From: Streptomyces hygroscopicus
Lineage (GTDB): Bacteria > Actinomycetota > Actinomycetes > Streptomycetales > Streptomycetaceae
Assembly: GCF_026168105.1 (NCBI RefSeq)
Contig: NZ_LBMW01000006.1
Coordinates: 207,286-271,285, forward strand
DNA length: 64,000 nt
Direction: 5' to 3'
Below, in pieces: positions 28,662 through 36,837 of this stretch. Every line of letters starts with the position of its first letter. The stretch's first letter is position 1. Made by a program: the position numbers and the translations under genes. The notes under the pieces were generated by a model. That model was given only the letters and a program-made list of their open reading frames with translations, was not told the DNA's origin and searched no databases.

Positions 28662-28708
28662 GCAGGGCCCCATGGACCCCGGTGGCGACCACCGGGGCGG
28701 GGCCCTGC
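28662..28708 (+). terminator. dasA-dasB intergenic stem-loop (attenuator)
   Basis: GCAGGGCCCC (28662-28671) pairs with GGGGCCCTGC (28699-28708), and inside it CCCCGGTGG pairs with CCACCGGGG around CGA. There is no T-run. It starts 7 bp after dasA and may act as a partial terminator or a 3' mRNA stabiliser. Confidence 0.85.
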
Positions 28709-28822
28709 CTCACGCACGACCGCGCGGGGGCGTCGTCCGCGTGCGGTCGTGCGGCTTCGCCTTCGTACGACGGTGCGGGGTTTCGCCCTCGTACGACCTG
28801 AGGGACCGCTGAGGAGCGCGCG

Positions 28823-29809
28823 ATGAGTGCCGCACACACGACCACCCCCGCCAAGGTGCCGCCACCGCGGCCGGCGCCGCCGCCGAGCGTTCCCGTCAGG
28901 CCACGCGGACGACGCACATCGGGCGGGGGCGCCGTCCCCTGGGCACTGCTCGCTCCCTGTCTGCTCATTCTCGCCCTGGTGATGGGCTATCCGCTGGTCC
29001 GTCTGGTCACCCTCTCGTTCCAGAAGTTCGGCCAGTCCCAGCTCTGGGGCTTCAAGCCCGCCGAGTCGGTCGGCTTCGCCAACTTCACCACCGTGCTCGG
29101 GGACGGTGAGTTCTGGGCGGTCGTCCTGCGCACGATTCTCTTCGCCGCCGGTTCGGTGATCTTCACCATGGTCGCGGGCATGCTGATCGCGCTGCTGCTC
29201 CAACGGGTCTCCGGCTGGGTGAGAACACTCGTCAACATCGCACTGGTGGCCAGCTGGGGCATGCCGATCATCGTCGCGACCACGGTCTTCAAGTGGCTGT
29301 TCGACTCGGACTACGGCATCTTCAACGCACTGCTGAGCAAGCTGCCGGGCGTCGACATGATCGGTCACAACTGGTTCGCGAGCGGTCCCCAGGGCCTGGC
29401 CGTGATCATGCTCCTGGTGGTCTGGGGCGCCGTCCCCTTCGTGGTCATCACGCTCGGCGCGGGTCTCACACAGGTGCCCAGGGAGCTGGAGGAGGCCGCC
29501 CGCCTCGACGGCGCGGGTTCCTGGGGGGTCTTCCGGTATGTGACCCTGCCGATCCTCAAGCCGATCGTCGTGATGCTCACGACCCTCTCCGTCATTTGGG
29601 ACATGGGCGTCTTCCCACAGGTCTTCGTGATGCGCGGCGGCCACCCCGAGGCCGAGTTCCAGCTGCTCACCACGTACTCGTACGACAAGGCGTTCGTGGT
29701 CAACGACTACGGACAGGGCTCCGCGATCGCACTGATCACCGTGCTGTTGCTGCTCGGTGTCGTCGCCGTCTACATGCGTCAGATGCTGAAGATCGGAGAG
29801 GTGGAATGA
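28823..29809 (+). CDS. dasB: Chitobiose ABC transporter permease
   Basis: The 328-residue MalF-type permease has a Pro-rich cytoplasmic N-terminus (residues 1-40) and six transmembrane helices. The EAA loop is ELEEAARLDGAGSWGVF at about residue 220, the docking site for the ATPase. GAGGAG precedes the ATG. The stop overlaps dasC by 4 bp (ATGA). The 168-bp gap from dasA holds a stem-loop and a 16-bp near-perfect direct repeat (28756-28771 and 28782-28797). Confidence 0.95.
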   Translation: MSAAHTTTPAKVPPPRPAPPPSVPVRPRGRRTSGGGAVPWALLAPCLLILALVMGYPLVRLVTLSFQKFGQSQLWGFKPAESVGFANFTTVLGDGEFWAVVLRTILFAAGSVIFTMVAGMLIALLLQRVSGWVRTLVNIALVASWGMPIIVATTVFKWLFDSDYGIFNALLSKLPGVDMIGHNWFASGPQGLAVIMLLVVWGAVPFVVITLGAGLTQVPRELEEAARLDGAGSWGVFRYVTLPILKPIVVMLTTLSVIWDMGVFPQVFVMRGGHPEAEFQLLTTYSYDKAFVVNDYGQGSAIALITVLLLLGVVAVYMRQMLKIGEVE

Positions 29810-30663
29810 GCGCGACGGCCCTTTCCGGCGGCCCCGCGAGCCGCCGCCGGAGGTCCAGGCTCGGCTGGAACCTCCTCGGCCTGCTTGTCTTCGTCACCGC
29901 GGGCTTCCCCGTCTACTGGATGGTCGACACCGCCTTCAAGCCCGCGAAGGACGCCATCGACCCGAACCCGAGCCTGCTGCCCACGGGTGTGACGCTGGCC
30001 AACTTTCGCCGGGCGCTGGACATCGCCGACTTCTGGGGACCGGTCGGCCGCAGCCTGATCGTGTCGCTGTCGGTGGTGGCGATCGGCATCGCCGTCGGCA
30101 TGCTGGCCGCACTCGCCATCTCCCGCTTCGCCTTCCGCGGCCGGAAGATCGTGATCGTGGGCATCCTGGCGGTCCAGATGATCCCGCTGGTCGCCATGAT
30201 CATCCCGGTGTTCCTGCTCCTCAACGACCTGGGCCAGTACGACAAGCTGTCGGGACTGATCATCACCTATCTGACCTTCATCCTCCCGTTCACGGTGTGG
30301 ACGCTGCGCGGTTTCATCGTCAACATCCCGCGCGAGCTGGAGGAGGCGGCGATGGTGGACGGCTGCTCGCGGACCGGCGCGTTCCTGCGCGTGGTCTTCC
30401 CGCTGCTCGCCCCCGGCCTGGTCGCCACCTCGGTCTACGGCTTCATCCAGGCGTGGAACGAATATCTGTACGCGCTGATGCTGATGAGCCAGGAGAACCA
30501 GACCGCGACCGTCTGGCTCGGCAACTTCACCACGAAGCACGGCACCGAGTACGCCCCCATGATGGCCGGCTCCACGATGATGGCGGTGCCGATCGTCGTT
30601 CTCTTCCTCCTCGTCCAGCGCAAGATGGCCGCGGGCCTCACCGCGGGCGCCGTGAAGGGATAA
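29806..30663 (+). CDS. dasC: Chitobiose ABC transporter permease
   Basis: The 285-residue MalG-type permease has six transmembrane helices and the EAA loop ELEEAAMVDGCSRTGAFLR (about residue 180). It pairs with DasB. The start is fixed by the ATGA overlap with dasB. No ATPase gene follows, consistent with use of the multi-transporter ATPase MsiK. Confidence 0.95.
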   Translation: MSATALSGGPASRRRRSRLGWNLLGLLVFVTAGFPVYWMVDTAFKPAKDAIDPNPSLLPTGVTLANFRRALDIADFWGPVGRSLIVSLSVVAIGIAVGMLAALAISRFAFRGRKIVIVGILAVQMIPLVAMIIPVFLLLNDLGQYDKLSGLIITYLTFILPFTVWTLRGFIVNIPRELEEAAMVDGCSRTGAFLRVVFPLLAPGLVATSVYGFIQAWNEYLYALMLMSQENQTATVWLGNFTTKHGTEYAPMMAGSTMMAVPIVVLFLLVQRKMAAGLTAGAVKG

Positions 30664-30672
30664 ACCCACCCG

Positions 30673-32166
30673 ATGACGACATTCGCCAGCGGTACCGACA
30701 CGCTCACACGCGACGCGCTGACGGTCCTCCAGCCCGGCTTCACCGGCACCACGGCCCCCGACTGGCTGCTGCGCCGCCTCGGCGAAGGCCTGGCGTCCGT
30801 GGGCCTGTTCGGGCGGAACATCGCCTCGCCGGAACAACTCGCCGCCTTGACCGCCCAGTTGCGTGCCGAGCGTGACGACGTGCTCGTCGCCATCGACGAG
30901 GAGGGGGGCGACGTCACACGTCTGGAGGTGGGGACGGGCTCCTCGTTCCCGGGCAATCACGCGCTCGGCGCGGTGGACGACGTCGAACTGACGCGTCAGG
31001 TGGCGCAGGAACTCGGCCGACGGCTCGCGGAGTGCGGGGTGAACCTCAACTGGGCGCCCTCGGCCGACGTGAACTCCAACCCCGCGAACCCGGTGATCGG
31101 CGTACGGTCCTTCGGCGCCGACACGGAGCTGGTGGCCCGGCATACCGCGGCGTATGTCACCGGCCTCCAGTCCGCCGGTGTCGCCGCCTGTACCAAGCAC
31201 TTTCCGGGACACGGGGACACGGCGGTCGACTCCCATCACGCGCTGCCGCGCATCGACGCGGAGCCCTCGGTGCTCCAGGAGCGCGAACTCGCACCCTTCC
31301 GCGCCGCGATCGCCGCCGGCACACGCGCGGTGATGAGTGCACACATCATCGTCCCGGCCCTGGACCCGGACCGCCCGGCAACACTGTCCCGCCCTGTCCT
31401 GACCGACCTGCTGCGCGGCGAACTCGGCTATGACGGCCTGATCGTCACCGACGGCATGGAGATGCGCGCGATCTCCGGGACGTACGGCATCGAGCACGGC
31501 AGCGTCCTCGCCGTCGCGGCCGGAGCGGACGCCATCTGCGTGGGCGGCGGCCTCGCGGACGACGAGACGGTACGGCGTCTGCGGGACGCCCTGGTCTCGG
31601 CGGTGCGCTCGGGTGAACTGGCCGAGGAGCGGCTCGCCGAGGCAGCCGAGCGTGTCCGGACGCTGGCGCAGTGGACGGCGTCGGCGGCCCTGGAGGGCGT
31701 CGTCCGGCGGTCGGCCAACGGCACCGACATCGGCCTGCTCGCGGCCCGTCGCGCCCTGACCGTCACCGGCGCCGACCGCTTCACCCCGCTCACCGATCCG
31801 CCCTACGTCGCCGCCCTCATCCCGGTCGCCAACATCGCGGTGGGCGACGAGACCCCCTGGGGCGTGGCCGCGGAACTGCTCCGTCTGCTGCCGGGCACAC
31901 GGACCGGCGCGTTCGCGGGGGAGACGGCGGGCCCGGCGGCGCTGGAAGCCGCCGGAGCGCGGCGGATCGTGGCCGTGGTCCGCGACGAACACCGCCACCC
32001 GTGGATGGCCGGGGCCCTCGACAAGCTCCTCGCCGAGCGCCCCGACACGATCGTGGTCGAGATGGGCGTCCCCCAGGCCGCTCCGCGTGGCGCCCTGCAC
32101 ATCGCCACGCACGGGGCGGCCCGCGTGTGCGGGCGGGCGGCGGCGGAGGTCATCGCGGGCGCGTAG
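30673..32166 (+). CDS. dasD: GH3 beta-N-acetylhexosaminidase
   Basis: The 497-residue glycoside hydrolase family 3 enzyme lacks a signal peptide, so it is probably intracellular. NagZ-type motifs are present: IDEEGGDVTRL, CTKHFPGHGDTAVDSH (the Asp-His acid/base dyad) and the nucleophile in LIVTDGMEMRAIS. The extra C-terminal domain (about 345-497) is longer than in minimal NagZ. Nine bases after dasC, it would cleave imported chitobiose to GlcNAc. The symbol follows the S. coelicolor gene at this position (memory). Confidence 0.88.
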   Translation: MTTFASGTDTLTRDALTVLQPGFTGTTAPDWLLRRLGEGLASVGLFGRNIASPEQLAALTAQLRAERDDVLVAIDEEGGDVTRLEVGTGSSFPGNHALGAVDDVELTRQVAQELGRRLAECGVNLNWAPSADVNSNPANPVIGVRSFGADTELVARHTAAYVTGLQSAGVAACTKHFPGHGDTAVDSHHALPRIDAEPSVLQERELAPFRAAIAAGTRAVMSAHIIVPALDPDRPATLSRPVLTDLLRGELGYDGLIVTDGMEMRAISGTYGIEHGSVLAVAAGADAICVGGGLADDETVRRLRDALVSAVRSGELAEERLAEAAERVRTLAQWTASAALEGVVRRSANGTDIGLLAARRALTVTGADRFTPLTDPPYVAALIPVANIAVGDETPWGVAAELLRLLPGTRTGAFAGETAGPAALEAAGARRIVAVVRDEHRHPWMAGALDKLLAERPDTIVVEMGVPQAAPRGALHIATHGAARVCGRAAAEVIAGA

Positions 32167-32178
32167 CCGTGCGACGAG

Positions 32179-32212
32179 GGTGCCGGCCGCCCCCTTGCGG
32201 GCAGCCGGCACC
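32179..32212. terminator. Bidirectional hairpin between dasD and nagB
   Basis: GGTGCCGGC (32179-32187) pairs with GCCGGCACC (32204-32212), with further inner pairing, between two convergent genes. Confidence 0.72.
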
Positions 32213-32240
32213 TGGCGACGCGCGCGGCCCCCCGGGGGGC

Positions 32241-33026
32241 TCAGATGCCCTGCCAGTCCGGCTTGTTGGCGTAGGTGTGCCGGAAGTAGCCGGCGAGCTT
32301 CAGCTTGGAGGCGGCGGCCTCGTCGACGACGACCGTCGCGTGCGGGTGGAGCTGGAGGGCGGAGGCGGGGCAGACCGCAGCCACCGGGCCCTCGACGGTC
32401 GCGCCGACCGCGTCCGCCTTGCCCTCGCCGGTCGCGAGGAGCACGAGGTGCCGCGCCTCCAGGATCGTCCCTATGCCCTGGGTGATCACGTGATGCGGCA
32501 CCTGGTCGATGTCGCCGTCGAAGAAGCGCGCGTTGTCGATCCTGGTCTGCTCGGTGAGCGTCTTGATCCGGGTGCGTGAGGCGAGTGAGGAGCACGGCTC
32601 GTTGAACCCGATGTGACCGTCGGTGCCGATGCCCAGCAGCTGCAGATCCACGCCGCCGGCCGCGGAGAGCGCCCTGTCGTACGCCCCGCACGCCGCCGGT
32701 ATGTCCGCGGCGGTGCCGTCCGGCCCCATGAACGCGTCCATCGCGATCCCGAGCGGCTCCAGCACCTCGCGCCGAAGCACCGAACGGTACGACTCCGGAT
32801 GCTCGGCCGGCAGCCCCACGTATTCGTCGAGCTGCGCGACGCGGGCACGCGAGGTGTCGACGGCACCGGAGCGCACCTTGGCCGCCAGCGCCTCGTAGAC
32901 GGGCAGCGGCGTCGACCCGGTGGCCACGCCGAGCAGTGCGTCGGGCTTGCGTCGGAGCAGCTGCGCCATGGCCTTGGCGATGAGCTCGCCACCCGCCTTG
33001 GCGTCCGGAACGATGACAACTTCCAC
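32241..33026 (-). CDS. nagB: Glucosamine-6-phosphate deaminase
   Basis: The 261-residue enzyme converts glucosamine-6-phosphate to fructose-6-phosphate and ammonia. Motifs include LLGVATGSTPLPVYEAL, the catalytic-loop LDEYVGL, and GIGTDGHIGFNEP. It sets the level of the DasR effector. The GTG at 33026 matches the family start EVVIVPDAKAGGELIA; an ATG at 33092 is in frame but sits inside the dre site, so it is rejected. Confidence 0.95.
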   Translation of the reverse strand: MEVVIVPDAKAGGELIAKAMAQLLRRKPDALLGVATGSTPLPVYEALAAKVRSGAVDTSRARVAQLDEYVGLPAEHPESYRSVLRREVLEPLGIAMDAFMGPDGTAADIPAACGAYDRALSAAGGVDLQLLGIGTDGHIGFNEPCSSLASRTRIKTLTEQTRIDNARFFDGDIDQVPHHVITQGIGTILEARHLVLLATGEGKADAVGATVEGPVAAVCPASALQLHPHATVVVDEAAASKLKLAGYFRHTYANKPDWQGI

Positions 33027-33079
33027 GCTGGGCCTGCCGATCTGGAGAGGGGCTCGCCTGGGAACCTGAAGGACGCATG

Positions 33080-33091
33080 TGGTATAGACCA
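33080..33091. promoter_or_regulatory. dre site upstream of nagB
   Basis: TGGTATAGACCA is a near-consensus DasR element, 54 bp from the nagB start, and its extended form TGTGGTATAGACCAAT keeps the dyad. Confidence 0.85.
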
Positions 33092-33193
33092 ATCTAGCAG
33101 AAGTGCCCTTTCCGGGGGCGCTCCGATGCCCCGGACTCCCCTGCTCGTCGTACAGGGGGCGCCCACCGGATGCACGGTCCCCGGGGCGGAGGA

Positions 33194-33400
33194 GTGAAAT
33201 GGAAGCAGCCGGTGTCGTCCGTCTGGCCGGTGGTCGCGGTCGTGACGGACGGCAAGGGCGGCGCCGCGCTCCAGCCGGTGCTCGACCGACTGCGCGATGT
33301 CCACCCCCTCCCTACTTCCCTAGCGGTCGATACAGAAAGGACGCTACTACCGCCCTCTGACATTTCTCTAGTACCCGCTATAAAATCCACCCCATGGTGA
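33194..33400 (+). pseudogene. Possible truncated ORF remnant
   Basis: From a GTG preceded by GGCGGAG, about 37 codons ([20 protein letters not shown] and on) show nearly perfect G/C third positions. Codon bias then collapses and the frame runs to a stop at 33400, across the promoter and start of the next gene. This looks like the surviving 5' end of a decayed gene. No family is recognised; it could also be chance. Confidence 0.35.
33357..33384 (+). promoter_or_regulatory. Promoter of a leaderless TetR gene
   Basis: CTGACA (33357-33362), 16 bp, then TATAAA (33379-33384), the best -10 sequence in the window. Transcription would start at or within a few bases of the ATG at 33394. Confidence 0.65.
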
Positions 33401-34143
33401 ACAGCCGGGAGAAGGACGTGCCGGGCGAGCGCAGTCCGGCGGCAGGGGGCCGGGCCGCGAACCGCCCGGTGCCCACACCGGAGACCGCCCCCGACCGGCC
33501 CGCGGCACGGCCGCGCGGCCGACCCCGTTCCTTCGACCGTGCGACCGTCCTGGAGAAGGCCGTCCTCGCCTTCTGGGAGCACGGATACGAGGCCACGTCC
33601 GTCTCCGACCTCACCAGGGTCATGGGCATCGGCGCGCCGAGTCTGTACGCGGCGTTCGGTGACAAGCGGTCGCTGTTCGAGGAGGCCGTCGGCGTCTACG
33701 GCGACCGGTACGGGTCCTTCGGCGACCGGGCCCTCGCCGAAGAGCCCACGACCCGGGCCGCCTTCCACCGGATGCTCCACGAGGCCGCCGACGTCTACAC
33801 CGCTCCCGGTCATCCGCGCGGCTGCCTGGTCATCCACGCCGCCACCAACTGCACGACACCCGAGGTCGAGGAGTCCCTGCGGGCGCGGCGCAAGGCGGAC
33901 CTCGCCGCCTTCGAGAGCCGCATCAAGGAGGGCGTCGCCGCCGGTGAACTGCCCGCCGACACCGACACCGGCGCACTCGCCCGGTACGCCGGCGCGATCA
34001 TTCAGGGCATGTCCCAACAGGCGCGTGACGGAGCGAGCCGGGAGGAATTGGAGGCACTGGCCGACATCGCCATGACGATCTGGCCACACGCGGGAGCCCA
34101 AGGAGGCTACGCTGCGAGTGGACAGTTCATGGATGTCCGATAA
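33394..34143 (+). CDS. TetR-family regulator
   Basis: The 249-residue protein has a disordered Pro/Ala-rich N-terminal tail (residues 1-45), a helix-turn-helix at about 50-95 (GRPRSFDRATVLEKAVLAFW, VMGIGAPSLYAAFGDKRSLF) and a TetR C-terminal domain of the YcdC/AcrR-like subgroup (GCLVIHAATNC). The ATG is almost at the predicted transcription start, so the mRNA is leaderless. The target is unknown; neighbours are nagB (divergent) and the PdtaS-like kinase. Confidence 0.85.
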   Translation: MVNSREKDVPGERSPAAGGRAANRPVPTPETAPDRPAARPRGRPRSFDRATVLEKAVLAFWEHGYEATSVSDLTRVMGIGAPSLYAAFGDKRSLFEEAVGVYGDRYGSFGDRALAEEPTTRAAFHRMLHEAADVYTAPGHPRGCLVIHAATNCTTPEVEESLRARRKADLAAFESRIKEGVAAGELPADTDTGALARYAGAIIQGMSQQARDGASREELEALADIAMTIWPHAGAQGGYAASGQFMDVR

Positions 34144-34169
34144 GCAGTCCACGGATGTCCTATAAAGAG
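34131..34169 (+). repeat. 17-bp direct repeat over the tetR stop codon
   Basis: GGATGTCCGATAAGCAG (34131-34147) and GGATGTCCTATAAAGAG (34153-34169) start 22 bp apart, two helical turns. The second contains TATAAA and could be part of a promoter for the downstream leader. Confidence 0.6.
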
Positions 34170-34236
34170 ACAACGACAAACATCCTCCAACGCATGGACA
34201 TGCGCGCCCGGACGCAGGAACATGGTCCACGGCCCG

Positions 34237-34248
34237 TGGTCTAGTCCA
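34237..34248. promoter_or_regulatory. dre-like site upstream of PdtaS-like kinase
   Basis: TGGTCTAGTCCA is identical in all 12 bases to the dasR-proximal dre at 27096. It is about 325 bp upstream of the kinase start and just upstream of a structured leader. A second dyad CCACGG-C-CCGTGG overlaps its left side. Confidence 0.75.
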
Positions 34249-34282
34249 CACGCCCCAGCGGACTGGGTAAAGTAAGTAAAGA

Positions 34283-34390
34283 GTCCTCGTCGCAGCGTGG
34301 CGAGAGGACGTGACACGAACCTCCGTCTTCCCCGCACAGGAAGACGGATCGAGGAACCGGCGCTCTCTGCCCTGACTGCCCCGGCTCCTC
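34283..34390 (+). ncRNA. Structured leader of unknown class
   Basis: Three hairpins follow one another: GTCCTC/GAGGAC (34283-34309), a perfect CCGTCTTCC/GGAAGACGG (34323-34347), and GAGGAACCGG/CCGGCTCCTC with one mismatch (34351-34390). There is no T-run and no known riboswitch signature. It lies in the 428-bp gap (34144-34571) that contains no gene. Confidence 0.45.
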
Positions 34391-34571
34391 AACCATCGGC
34401 CGATCGGGACCGCACACCCCGCGGCCGTTGCTGCTCCGGGCTGCGGTGCCGGGAGGGTTGAGGGTCCCTCCCAGGCGCCGCGGCCCGCGGGTGTTTCCGG
34501 GCCCCGCCTCCGGCCGCCTTCGCCCTGGCTGTTTTCGAGCGATGTCCGAATGCCCGGGTACCCTCGCACAC

Positions 34572-36047
34572 GTGCCCTCCATGAACGAGCTGGTCCGCCA
34601 GCACACCGCCCTCAGCGACTCCGACCTGGAGTGGCTGCACCTGCTGGTGTCGGAGTGGCAGCTGCTGTCCGACCTCTCCTTCGCCGACCTTGTCCTGTGG
34701 GTGCCGACCAGCGACGGCACGCGCTATGTGTCCGTGGCCCAGATGCGTCCCAACACGGGCCCCACCTCGTACCAGGACGACATGGTCGGCCACCTCGTCC
34801 CGCGGGGTCGACGCCCGATGCTGGACGCGGCCCTGGACGAGGGCCGGATCGTGCGCGAGGGCGACCCGGAGTGGCGAGAGGAGGTCCCGGTCCGGGTCGA
34901 GTCCATTCCCGTACGACGCGAGGGGCGCGTTCTCGGCGTCATCGCGCGCAACACCAACCTGCTGACCGTGCGAACCCCGAGCCGCCTCGAGCTGACCTAT
35001 CTGCAGAGCGCCTCCGACCTCGCCCAGATGATCGCGGCCGGCGCCTTCCCGTTCCCCGACCAGCAGGTCGACATGGACGCCTCACCCCGCGTCGGCGACG
35101 GGCTGATCAGACTGGACGCGGACGGCATAGTCCAGTACGCCTCGCCGAACGCGCTGTCCGCGTACCACCGTCTGGGCCTCGCCGCCGACCTCGTCGGCCA
35201 CCATCTCGGCAGGACCACGGCCGAACTCGCCCCGACCAGGGGCCCCGTGGACGAGGCGCTAGTCAAGGTTGCCAGCGGCTGGGCTCCGCGCGAGTTCGAG
35301 ATCGAGGCGAACGACGGGGTGATCCAGTTCCGCGCGATCCCCCTCAAGCCCAAGGGGACCCGCATCGGTTCGCTCGTCCTGCTCCGCGACGTCACCGAAC
35401 TGCGGCGCCGTGAGCGCGAGTTGATCACCAAGGACGCGACCATCCGGGAGATCCACCACCGGGTGAAGAACAACCTCCAGACGGTGGCCGCCCTGCTCCG
35501 ACTCCAGGCCCGCCGCATCGATTCCGAGCGGGGGCGGGAAGCCCTCGAGGAGGCCGTGCGAAGGGTGGGCTCGATCGCCATCGTGCATGAGACGCTGTCC
35601 CAAAACCTGGACGAGCGCGTGGAGTTCGACGAGATCGCGGACCGGGTGCTGGCCATGGTCGCCGAGATCTCGCCCGGAAAGGTCACGGGCCGGCGCACCG
35701 GCCGCTTCGGCATCCTGGACGCCGAGGTCGCGACCCCGCTGTCCATGGTGCTGACCGAGATTCTGCAGAACGCTCTGGAGCACGGCTTCCGCCAGGGGGA
35801 CACCGGCACGGTCGAGGTCTCGGCGGTCCGCGGTGGCACGACGAAGGAGGCGCGCCTCCTGGTGACCGTCCAGGACGACGGGGTCGGCCTGCCCGAGGGC
35901 TTCGACCCGCACACCGCCGGCAACCTCGGCCTGCAGATCGTGCGGACGCTGGTCGAGGGCGAGTTGGGGGGCACGTTCGACATGGTCCCGGCCCCCGAGC
36001 GCGGCACACGGGTGATCCTGGACATCCCGGTGCGGACGCAGAAGTGA
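34572..36047 (+). CDS. PdtaS-like sensor histidine kinase (HisKA_2 class)
   Basis: The 491-residue soluble kinase has an N-terminal GAF-like domain (residues about 5-145: SEWQLLSDLSFADLVLWV, VAQMRPNTGPT), a PAS domain (about 165-275), and the phosphoacceptor helix IREIHHRVKNNLQTVAALLR (about residue 295). A HATPase domain (NALEHGF, DDGVGLPEGF, GLQIV) follows. Mycobacterial PdtaS signals to the ANTAR antiterminator PdtaR; no response regulator is adjacent here. The GTG at 34572 is placed 7 bp after a TACCCT -10-like box; an ATG at 34581 is the alternative. A dre-like site lies upstream. Confidence 0.87.
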   Translation: MPSMNELVRQHTALSDSDLEWLHLLVSEWQLLSDLSFADLVLWVPTSDGTRYVSVAQMRPNTGPTSYQDDMVGHLVPRGRRPMLDAALDEGRIVREGDPEWREEVPVRVESIPVRREGRVLGVIARNTNLLTVRTPSRLELTYLQSASDLAQMIAAGAFPFPDQQVDMDASPRVGDGLIRLDADGIVQYASPNALSAYHRLGLAADLVGHHLGRTTAELAPTRGPVDEALVKVASGWAPREFEIEANDGVIQFRAIPLKPKGTRIGSLVLLRDVTELRRRERELITKDATIREIHHRVKNNLQTVAALLRLQARRIDSERGREALEEAVRRVGSIAIVHETLSQNLDERVEFDEIADRVLAMVAEISPGKVTGRRTGRFGILDAEVATPLSMVLTEILQNALEHGFRQGDTGTVEVSAVRGGTTKEARLLVTVQDDGVGLPEGFDPHTAGNLGLQIVRTLVEGELGGTFDMVPAPERGTRVILDIPVRTQK

Positions 36048-36084
36048 CCCCGCCGCCCCTCTGAAGGACCCCGGACAGCAATGA

Positions 36085-36110
36085 GCCCCGGACCACAAGT
36101 GGTCCGGGGC
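36085..36110 (+). terminator. Terminator of the kinase gene
   Basis: GCCCCGGACCAC (36085-36096) is perfectly complementary to GTGGTCCGGGGC (36099-36110), 38 bp after the stop codon. Confidence 0.88.
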
Positions 36111-36139
36111 CAAAAGCTCGTTGCCCGCTAGTGCGATGG

Positions 36140-36177
36140 GGTCCCCCTGCTCGAGCGAAGTCGAGAGTTTGGGGGAG
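36140..36177 (+). repeat. Dispersed imperfect palindrome, copy B (intergenic)
   Basis: GGTCCCCCTGCTCGAGCGAA continues to AGAGTTTGGGGGAGC and pairs end to end. It is a sister of the copies at 13264-13300 and 39345-39380 and lies between the convergent kinase and wblE. Confidence 0.75.
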
Positions 36178-36268
36178 CATCGGGGGTACTGCGCGCTGCG
36201 GCTCGGGAGCGGGAGATGCGTACTCGCTGTACGCGCCGCCAAGCTCAGGCTCGTACGGGGTGGGTATG

Positions 36269-36526
36269 TCAGGCGGAGGCCTGACGGGCCCGGTTGCGAG
36301 CGGCACGGCGCTTCATGGCGCGGCGCTCGTCCTCGCTGAGACCACCCCAGACGCCGGAGTCCTGACCGGACTCGAGCGCCCACTGCAGGCACTGCTCGAT
36401 AACCGGGCAGCGACGGCAGACGGCCTTGGCTTCCTCGATCTGCAGCAGCGCAGGACCGGTGTTGCCGATGGGGAAGAAGAGCTCGGGGTCTTCCTCGCGG
36501 CAAACGGCGTTGTGACGCCAGTCCAT
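36269..36526 (-). CDS. wblE: WhiB-family iron-sulfur regulator WblE
   Basis: The 85-residue protein carries the four [4Fe-4S] ligands C9, C37, C40 and C46, the GVWGG turn, and a basic C-terminal tail (RRAMKRRAARNRARQ) for DNA contact. Wbl proteins act with the primary sigma factor at target promoters. The ATG is preceded by GAGAGGT. This is the WhiB1/WblE subgroup by its short N-terminus and synteny. The 310 bp upstream contain no gene but hold a GTGAA-N4-TTCAC palindrome and an A8 tract. Confidence 0.94.
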   Translation of the reverse strand: MDWRHNAVCREEDPELFFPIGNTGPALLQIEEAKAVCRRCPVIEQCLQWALESGQDSGVWGGLSEDERRAMKRRAARNRARQASA

Positions 36527-36562
36527 GGCTGCTACCTCTCTTGATATAACGTGCTTGTGAAT

Positions 36563-36576
36563 GTGAACGCTTTCAC
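36563..36576. promoter_or_regulatory. Palindrome upstream of wblE
   Basis: GTGAACGCTTTCAC is an inverted repeat (GTGAA-N4-TTCAC) 37 bp upstream of the wblE start. Its minus-strand neighbour TTATAT could be a -10 element. It is a plausible operator; the binder is unknown. Confidence 0.5.
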
Positions 36577-36837
36577 GAATCCCTCAACAAGTGAAGGGCC
36601 GATCGTCAGACTCACTGACGTGGTCCTGTGGTTTGAGGAGGGGTTCGGGCTCTCGATGGGTGCCGATCGTGCGGGCTGTCCCGAGCGCCACGTAGAGACT
36701 CGCAAACCTCAGCGGCGGATACAACCCCTTCCGAAAAGTTTTTTTTGATTCCTTGGTGTCGACTAGGTCACAGCCGTACTTCCAAGGGGTGGATCCTGGC
36801 CTAAACGTTCGAGTGAAAGGACTTTGGCCCCTTCTGC

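Noticed and set aside
29779..33078. 1099-codon frame on the minus strand opposite dasC, dasD and nagB
   Set aside because: It covers three well-supported genes, has no ribosome site and its translation is low-complexity Arg/Gly/His.
33027..33092. ATG start for nagB at 33092
   Set aside because: It lies within the dre operator and adds unconserved residues; the GTG at 33026 matches the family N-terminus.
36738..36750. T8 run read as an intrinsic terminator
   Set aside because: No stem precedes it on the plus strand and no plus-strand gene ends there; it is more likely part of the wblE upstream region.
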